A DNA stretch of 64,000 bases, taken from positions 868,001-932,000 of the forward strand of contig NZ_JBNNIX010000001.1 of the NCBI RefSeq assembly GCF_050269735.1, given 5' to 3'. Below are positions 60,031 to 64,000 of this stretch, piece by piece (within the stretch, counting starts at the first letter, position 1; each line of letters starts with the position of its first letter). The stretch is from Paenisporosarcina sp050269735 (GTDB lineage: Bacteria > Bacillota > Bacilli > Bacillales_A > Planococcaceae). The translations under genes and the position numbers were made by a program. A model generated the notes under the pieces. That model made no database searches and was not told the DNA's origin. It saw only the letters and a program-made list of their open reading frames with translations.

Positions 60031-60047
60031 GAGTTAAATGATTGAAA

Positions 60048-60087
60048 AGACAAACAAAGTAGCAACCACTGCTACTTTGTTTTGTCT
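60048..60087 (+). terminator. intercistronic stem-loop after the binding-protein gene
   Basis: 17-18-nt arms (agacaaacaaagtagca / tgctactttgttttgtct) pair with a single bulged A, loop accac. It is placed between the binding protein and the first permease, as are the stem-loops that raise binding-protein mRNA over permease mRNA in other sugar operons. Partial terminator or 3' protection is inferred. Confidence 0.75.
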
Positions 60088-60117
60088 GTAAGTAAACAAG
60101 AAATTGGAGGTAGACCT

Positions 60118-60978
60118 ATGCGTACTCGGGATTTGTCTTATTGGTTATTTTTAGCCCCAGTTCTATTGGCATTATCTCTAGTTGTGATAAGCCCTTTATT
60201 ACTCGGTGTCTATTATTCGTTTACGAATTGGAACGGTATACAAACCGGTGGATTTGTAGGGTTTGATAATTACATACAGTTATTCAAAGATGAAGAGTTT
60301 CTAGATTCACTGTGGTTTACAACGAAATTCTCGATTGCCTCGGTTATTTTAATTAATGTAATCGGTCTGTCACTTGCCTTGATTGTGACTTCAAAAATAA
60401 AATCGAGTAAATTCTTACGCACGATCTTCTTCATGCCTAACTTAATCGGTGGGTTGATTCTAGGATTTATCTGGCAGTTCATTTTCATTAAAGTATTTTC
60501 GAGTATCGGTACAATCTTTGGCATTGAAGGACTGAAAGGATGGCTGTCCACTACGGAAACAGGATTCTGGGGTCTTGTCATTTTAATGAGCTGGCAAATG
60601 TCAGGTTATATCATGGTCATTTACATCGCTTATTTAGAAGGTGTCTCAAAAGAGTTGCTGGAAGCATCTGAAATTGATGGAGCCAACGCGTTCCAACGTT
60701 TCCGTTATGTCGTTTTTCCACTCGTTGCACCGGCCTTTACTGTCAGTATGTTTTTAACGCTTTCCAACACGTTCAAATTGTATGACCAGAACTTGTCATT
60801 AACGTCTGGTGGTCCTTACAATTCAACACAAATGGTGGCGATGGAAATATTCAAGACGGCATTTGGTCAAAATGAAATGGCTTATGCACAGGCAAAAGCA
60901 GTTATCTTCTTTATCATTGTCGCAATTATTGCGCTCGTGCAAGTCTATATCAACAAGAAAAGAGAGGTGGAGATGTAA
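60118..60978 (+). CDS. sugar ABC transporter permease (MalF-like)
   Basis: This is a 286-aa inner-membrane permease with six helices and the EAA loop ELLEASEIDGANAFQRFRYVVFP. The ATG at 60118 has GGAGGT 7 bases upstream. It starts with a helix preceded by MRTRDLSYWLFLAPVLL, the short form found with maltodextrin-type importers. It overlaps the next gene at TAATG. Confidence 0.92.
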   Translation: MRTRDLSYWLFLAPVLLALSLVVISPLLLGVYYSFTNWNGIQTGGFVGFDNYIQLFKDEEFLDSLWFTTKFSIASVILINVIGLSLALIVTSKIKSSKFLRTIFFMPNLIGGLILGFIWQFIFIKVFSSIGTIFGIEGLKGWLSTTETGFWGLVILMSWQMSGYIMVIYIAYLEGVSKELLEASEIDGANAFQRFRYVVFPLVAPAFTVSMFLTLSNTFKLYDQNLSLTSGGPYNSTQMVAMEIFKTAFGQNEMAYAQAKAVIFFIIVAIIALVQVYINKKREVEM

Positions 60979-61790
60979 TGAAAAAATACAGATTTCCTGT
61001 TGAAATTCTCGGTATTTTTCTAGCATTGTTATGGATAGCCCCTTTTTACTTGATGATTGTAAACTCATTGAAAACGAAAAAAGAGATATTTTCAAATACG
61101 CTTAGTTTACCTGAAGCCTTTAATCTGGATAATTACAAAGAAGCATTTGAACGATTGGATTTTGTTCAAACGTTTTTCAATTCCCTCATCATTACGACTT
61201 TGAGCGTAATCATCATCATCATTTTCTCTTCGATGGCAGCATACGCACTTTCGCGTACGAAAAGTAAAGTCAGCAATGTGATCTTTTATGTGCTGGTTGC
61301 GTCTATGTTAATTCCGTTCCAATCAGTCATGATTCCGTTGATTACGATTTTCGGGAAATTCGAGATGCTAAATCGCGCAGGATTGATTTTCATGTATTTA
61401 GGATTTGGTGCGAGTTTATCGATTTTCTTGTACCACGGTGCATTGAATTCGATTCCGAAATCATTGGATGAAGCGGCAACCATCGATGGGGCAAATAAAT
61501 TTCAAGTGTTTTGGTACATCATTTTCCCAATCTTGAAACCCATTACCGTAACCGTTGCCATCTTAAACATGATTTGGATCTGGAATGACTACTTATTGCC
61601 TTCACTAGTCATCAACCAAGAGGGGATGGAAACCATTCCATTGAAAATGTTCTTCTTCTTCGGAGAATATACAAAACAATGGCATTTGGCATTAGCAGGT
61701 TTGACCATTGCCATTATTCCGGTAATCGTCGGGTACTTCTTCGCACAACGTGAAATTATTAAAGGTGTTTCAGATGGTGCTGTGAAGTAA
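60978..61790 (+). CDS. sugar ABC transporter permease (MalG-like)
   Basis: This is a 270-aa permease with six helices. The EAA loop SLDEAATIDGANKFQVFWYIIFP and the C-terminal FAQREIIKGVSDGAVK are typical of MalG-type partners. It is translationally coupled to the preceding permease. With 57504, 58750 and 60118 it completes one importer, probably for maltose/isomaltose-type alpha-glucosides; substrate inferred from the flanking glucosidases. Confidence 0.93.
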   Translation: MKKYRFPVEILGIFLALLWIAPFYLMIVNSLKTKKEIFSNTLSLPEAFNLDNYKEAFERLDFVQTFFNSLIITTLSVIIIIIFSSMAAYALSRTKSKVSNVIFYVLVASMLIPFQSVMIPLITIFGKFEMLNRAGLIFMYLGFGASLSIFLYHGALNSIPKSLDEAATIDGANKFQVFWYIIFPILKPITVTVAILNMIWIWNDYLLPSLVINQEGMETIPLKMFFFFGEYTKQWHLALAGLTIAIIPVIVGYFFAQREIIKGVSDGAVK

Positions 61791-61847
61791 TTGTGATGGA
61801 ACAGTAAAATGAACTGTTATTTTTGAAAGACAGAAGGAGGTAAAGAT

Positions 61848-63515
61848 TTGACTAGAAACTGGTGGAAAGAAGCAATTGCTTATCAAGTGTATCCTCGTAG
61901 TTTTATGGATTCAAATGGAGACGGCATTGGCGATCTTCAAGGAATCATTTCAAAATTGGATTATCTGAAGGACTTAGGTATAGATGTGATCTGGATCTGT
62001 CCGATGTACAAATCACCAAATGATGACAATGGCTATGACATTAGCGATTACCAGGACATCATGGATGAATTCGGAACGATGGCAGATTTCACTCAATTGC
62101 TGTCGGAAGTTCATGCACGCGGCATGAAGCTAATTATTGACTTGGTCATTAATCATACGAGCGATGAGCACCAATGGTTTGTTGAATCCAAATCATCCAA
62201 AGACAATCCAAAACGTGATTGGTACGTATGGCGTGACGGCAAAGATGGCAAAGAACCGAACAACTGGGAAAGTATTTTCAACGGATCAGCTTGGCAATTG
62301 GATGAAGAGAGCGGGCAATATTATTTGCACATCTTCTCGACAAAACAACCTGACCTGAACTGGGAAAATCCAGAAGTGCGTACAGCTCTTTATGATATGA
62401 TCAATTGGTGGTTAGATCAAGGCATTGATGGTTTCCGAGTAGATGCGATCAGCCATATTAAAAAAGACCAAACTTTCTCGGACATGCAAAACGATACGGA
62501 TCAACCGTATATTCACGCATGGGAAAAGTACATGAACGTTGATGGTATTCAACCATTCCTTGAAGAACTTAAACAAGAGACGTTCTCAAAATACGATATC
62601 ATGACAGTCGGCGAAGCAAACGGTGTCAGCGTCGACGAAATCGATCAATGGGTCGGAGAAGTAAACGGCAAATTCAACATGGTATTCCAGTTCGAACATT
62701 TAGGTTTATGGGATGCTGAAGGTAAGAAAACGCTTGATATTCAAGGACTTAAAAACGTGTTAACTCGCTGGCAAAAAGGCTTAGAGAACAACGGCTGGAA
62801 TGCTTTGTTCATCGAAAATCATGACAAAGCCCGCATCGTCTCCACTTGGGGGAACGACAAAGAGTACTGGTACGAAAGCGCGACTTCCATTGCAGCTATG
62901 TACTTCTTCATGCAAGGTACGCCGTTCATTTATCAAGGCCAGGAAATCGGCATGACCAATGTCCAGTTCGAATCGATTGAAGAATACAACGATGTGGCGA
63001 TTAAAGGCATGTACGCTTCGAAAATGAGTGAAGGCAAGACGCACGAAGAAATTATGGACATCATCTGGTCATCAAGCCGTGATAACTCACGTACACCGAT
63101 GCAATGGTCAGCTGATCAAAACGCTGGATTCTCTTCTGCTACTCCTTGGATTGGCATCAATCCAAACTACGTAGAAATCAACGTTGAAAACCAGTTGAAA
63201 GATGAACAGTCAATCTATTATTTTTATAAGAAGATGATTCAGTTGAAAAAATCGCACGATGTCTTTACGTATGGCACATACGATTTATTGTTGCCTGATC
63301 ACGAATATGTGTACGCGTATTCACGTACATTGGGTGACGAACAAGTAATCGTCATTTCAAACTTAGGCGCAACTGACGTTTCTGTTGATAAAATGGCTGA
63401 GCGTGCATTTGAATTCGACAACTTGTTATTGGCGAACAACGACGTGCAACCTCACGAAGCGATGCACAGCTTCGAAATGGCACCATTTGAAACGCGTATT
63501 TATAAAATGAATTAA
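61848..63515 (+). CDS. alpha-glucosidase / oligo-1,6-glucosidase (GH13), second copy
   Basis: This is a 555-aa GH13 enzyme, clearly paralogous to 54797 (shared WWKxxxxYQVYPRSFxDSNG, DEFGTMADF, NHTSDEHxWFVESKSS). Catalytic motifs: GFRVDAISHIKK (nucleophile Asp), VGEANG (Glu) and ENHDKAR (Asp). It differs at the specificity positions (AISHI versus VINFI), so the two copies probably split substrates, for example alpha-1,4 against alpha-1,6 links. TTG start with AGGAGGT upstream. Confidence 0.92.
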   Translation: MTRNWWKEAIAYQVYPRSFMDSNGDGIGDLQGIISKLDYLKDLGIDVIWICPMYKSPNDDNGYDISDYQDIMDEFGTMADFTQLLSEVHARGMKLIIDLVINHTSDEHQWFVESKSSKDNPKRDWYVWRDGKDGKEPNNWESIFNGSAWQLDEESGQYYLHIFSTKQPDLNWENPEVRTALYDMINWWLDQGIDGFRVDAISHIKKDQTFSDMQNDTDQPYIHAWEKYMNVDGIQPFLEELKQETFSKYDIMTVGEANGVSVDEIDQWVGEVNGKFNMVFQFEHLGLWDAEGKKTLDIQGLKNVLTRWQKGLENNGWNALFIENHDKARIVSTWGNDKEYWYESATSIAAMYFFMQGTPFIYQGQEIGMTNVQFESIEEYNDVAIKGMYASKMSEGKTHEEIMDIIWSSSRDNSRTPMQWSADQNAGFSSATPWIGINPNYVEINVENQLKDEQSIYYFYKKMIQLKKSHDVFTYGTYDLLLPDHEYVYAYSRTLGDEQVIVISNLGATDVSVDKMAERAFEFDNLLLANNDVQPHEAMHSFEMAPFETRIYKMN

Positions 63516-63530
63516 TTCGAGAGCTTAGTG

Positions 63531-63560
63531 AAAACCTTCCCGATTTGGGGAGGTTTTTTT
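63531..63560 (+). terminator. terminator of the alpha-glucoside operon
   Basis: The stem aaaaccttccc/ggggaggtttt (one G-U) is followed by a T-run, 15 bases after the stop codon. Confidence 0.9.
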
Positions 63561-63585
63561 GTATGGAGGTTAGTGATGTGGGGCT

Positions 63586-63700
63586 CACCAAGTTAACTTG
63601 GTGATGAGATGTGTTTGAGCGATAAATGCTTTTATATGAGCGATAAATCTTCCGTATGAGCGATAAACACGTCTAAATGATCGATAAATTTTTCACAAAC
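63586..63700. repeat. palindrome plus 21-nt-period array E
   Basis: A perfect 18-bp palindrome CACCAAGTTAACTTGGTG (63586-63603) leads into units GAGCGATAAA at 63617, 63638, 63658 and 63679 (steps 21, 20, 21). The conserved part is ~10 bases; the remainder varies. Confidence 0.85.
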
Positions 63701-63775
63701 GGTAGCGCGGCTTAATATACGTCTCATTGCCCAAGTGTACATGCCAATGAAACGGTGTTCACTTTCCAAACAGGA

Positions 63776-63920
63776 GCGCAGCGAAAACAAGAGCATTAAA
63801 ATCTTTAAACCTGAATGGGAGCCATTCCGCTCATCGCTCCAGGCTCATTTCTGTGAGTGACGGGTACTGCAAAGTTTCTGCAAGTTAACTTGGTGATGAG
63901 ACATGTTTGAGCGATGAATC
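63776..63920. repeat. array-leader module, copy 3, with repeated array start
   Basis: It begins AGCGCAGCGAAAAC, has ATCTTTAAAC, GAATGGGAGCCA and TCATCGCTCC, the same landmarks as 33434 and 30779. It ends with a ~39-base near-exact repeat of 63589-63627 (CAAGTTAACTTGGTGATGAG, then TGTTTGAGCGAT) at an offset of 292. So a second array start lies at 63909. 63701-63775 has nothing else recognised. Confidence 0.55.
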
Positions 63921-64000
63921 TCTTGTTGGTTAAAGAAGCTCGCGATGTATTTCTGGTTGAAACAAACGAAGAAGGTGTCTATGAGGTTTTTGAGAAGTCT
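63914..64000 (+). CDS. possible start of a gene running off the window
   Basis: An open frame from ATG 63914 (MNLLLVKEARDVFLVETNEE) continues to the window end. Its composition looks protein-like, but the ATG lies inside an array unit, has no Shine-Dalgarno, and a stop codon stands two codons upstream. It may be a 5'-truncated gene or one whose real start is further downstream. Confidence 0.3.
   Translation, partial: MNLLLVKEARDVFLVETNEEGVYEVFEKS

Overview
The window reads as a low-to-mid GC, spore-forming member of the Bacillales, most likely Planococcaceae/Caryophanaceae (Sporosarcina, Paenisporosarcina or Psychrobacillus-like). The evidence is a Bacillus-order flagellar operon, two kinds of small acid-soluble spore protein, a Spo0E-like phosphatase, an RsbQ homologue, a subtilisin of the type known from cold-adapted relatives, strong Shine-Dalgarno sites and many TTG/GTG starts. 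This placement is inferred from gene content; no rRNA or tRNA gene was seen.

Layout. 1-1412: end of flgK, then flgL. 1413-3479: intergenic repeat, then the rod/hook genes flhO-flhP on the minus strand. 3480-25415: a long flagellar operon (flgB to flhG, sigD, swrB, a YaaR-like gene, a PilZ gene). It starts behind a c-di-GMP-I riboswitch with a terminator and ends with a c-di-GMP-binding PilZ protein. Compared with Bacillus subtilis it lacks ylxF, fliL, cheY and the cheBAWCD block; a GC-rich inverted repeat occupies the che position. 25416-33300: small genes, a subtilisin divergent from an NprR/PlcR-type regulator with an adjacent signal-peptide gene, an SGNH hydrolase, and a three-gene pseudopilin cassette. 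33300-43006: acyl-CoA ligase with a FadR-like operator, small membrane proteins, two tandem zinc-ribbon/trypsin-like membrane proteases (the first with a frameshift at its zinc ribbon), sspH and a BASS transporter. 43007-50501: a PAS-GGDEF-EAL protein, a secreted phosphoesterase, an rsbQ-PAS-GGDEF pair and a general stress protein behind a sigma-B-like promoter. 50502-54646: spore and sporulation genes and a translationally coupled beta-helix cassette. 54797-63515: an alpha-glucoside operon (two GH13 enzymes, ROK glucokinase, complete ABC importer).

The most unusual feature is a set of intergenic tandem arrays at five places (26.4-26.8, 33.5, 37.0-37.3, 53.0-53.2 and 63.6 kb). All have a 21-nt period with an occasional 20- or 22-nt step. 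Each array has its own conserved half-unit and a variable remainder. At least three related leader modules (30.8, 33.4 and 63.8 kb) lie at or beside such arrays, and two loci end in a recurring hairpin with the loop attgtatc. They look like one family of repeat elements built on a two-helical-turn period. I do not recognise them as a described system.

A second theme is c-di-GMP: riboswitch, PilZ protein, a dual GGDEF-EAL enzyme and an RsbQ-coupled GGDEF protein all lie within 50 kb, linking the second messenger to motility and possibly to stress sensing.
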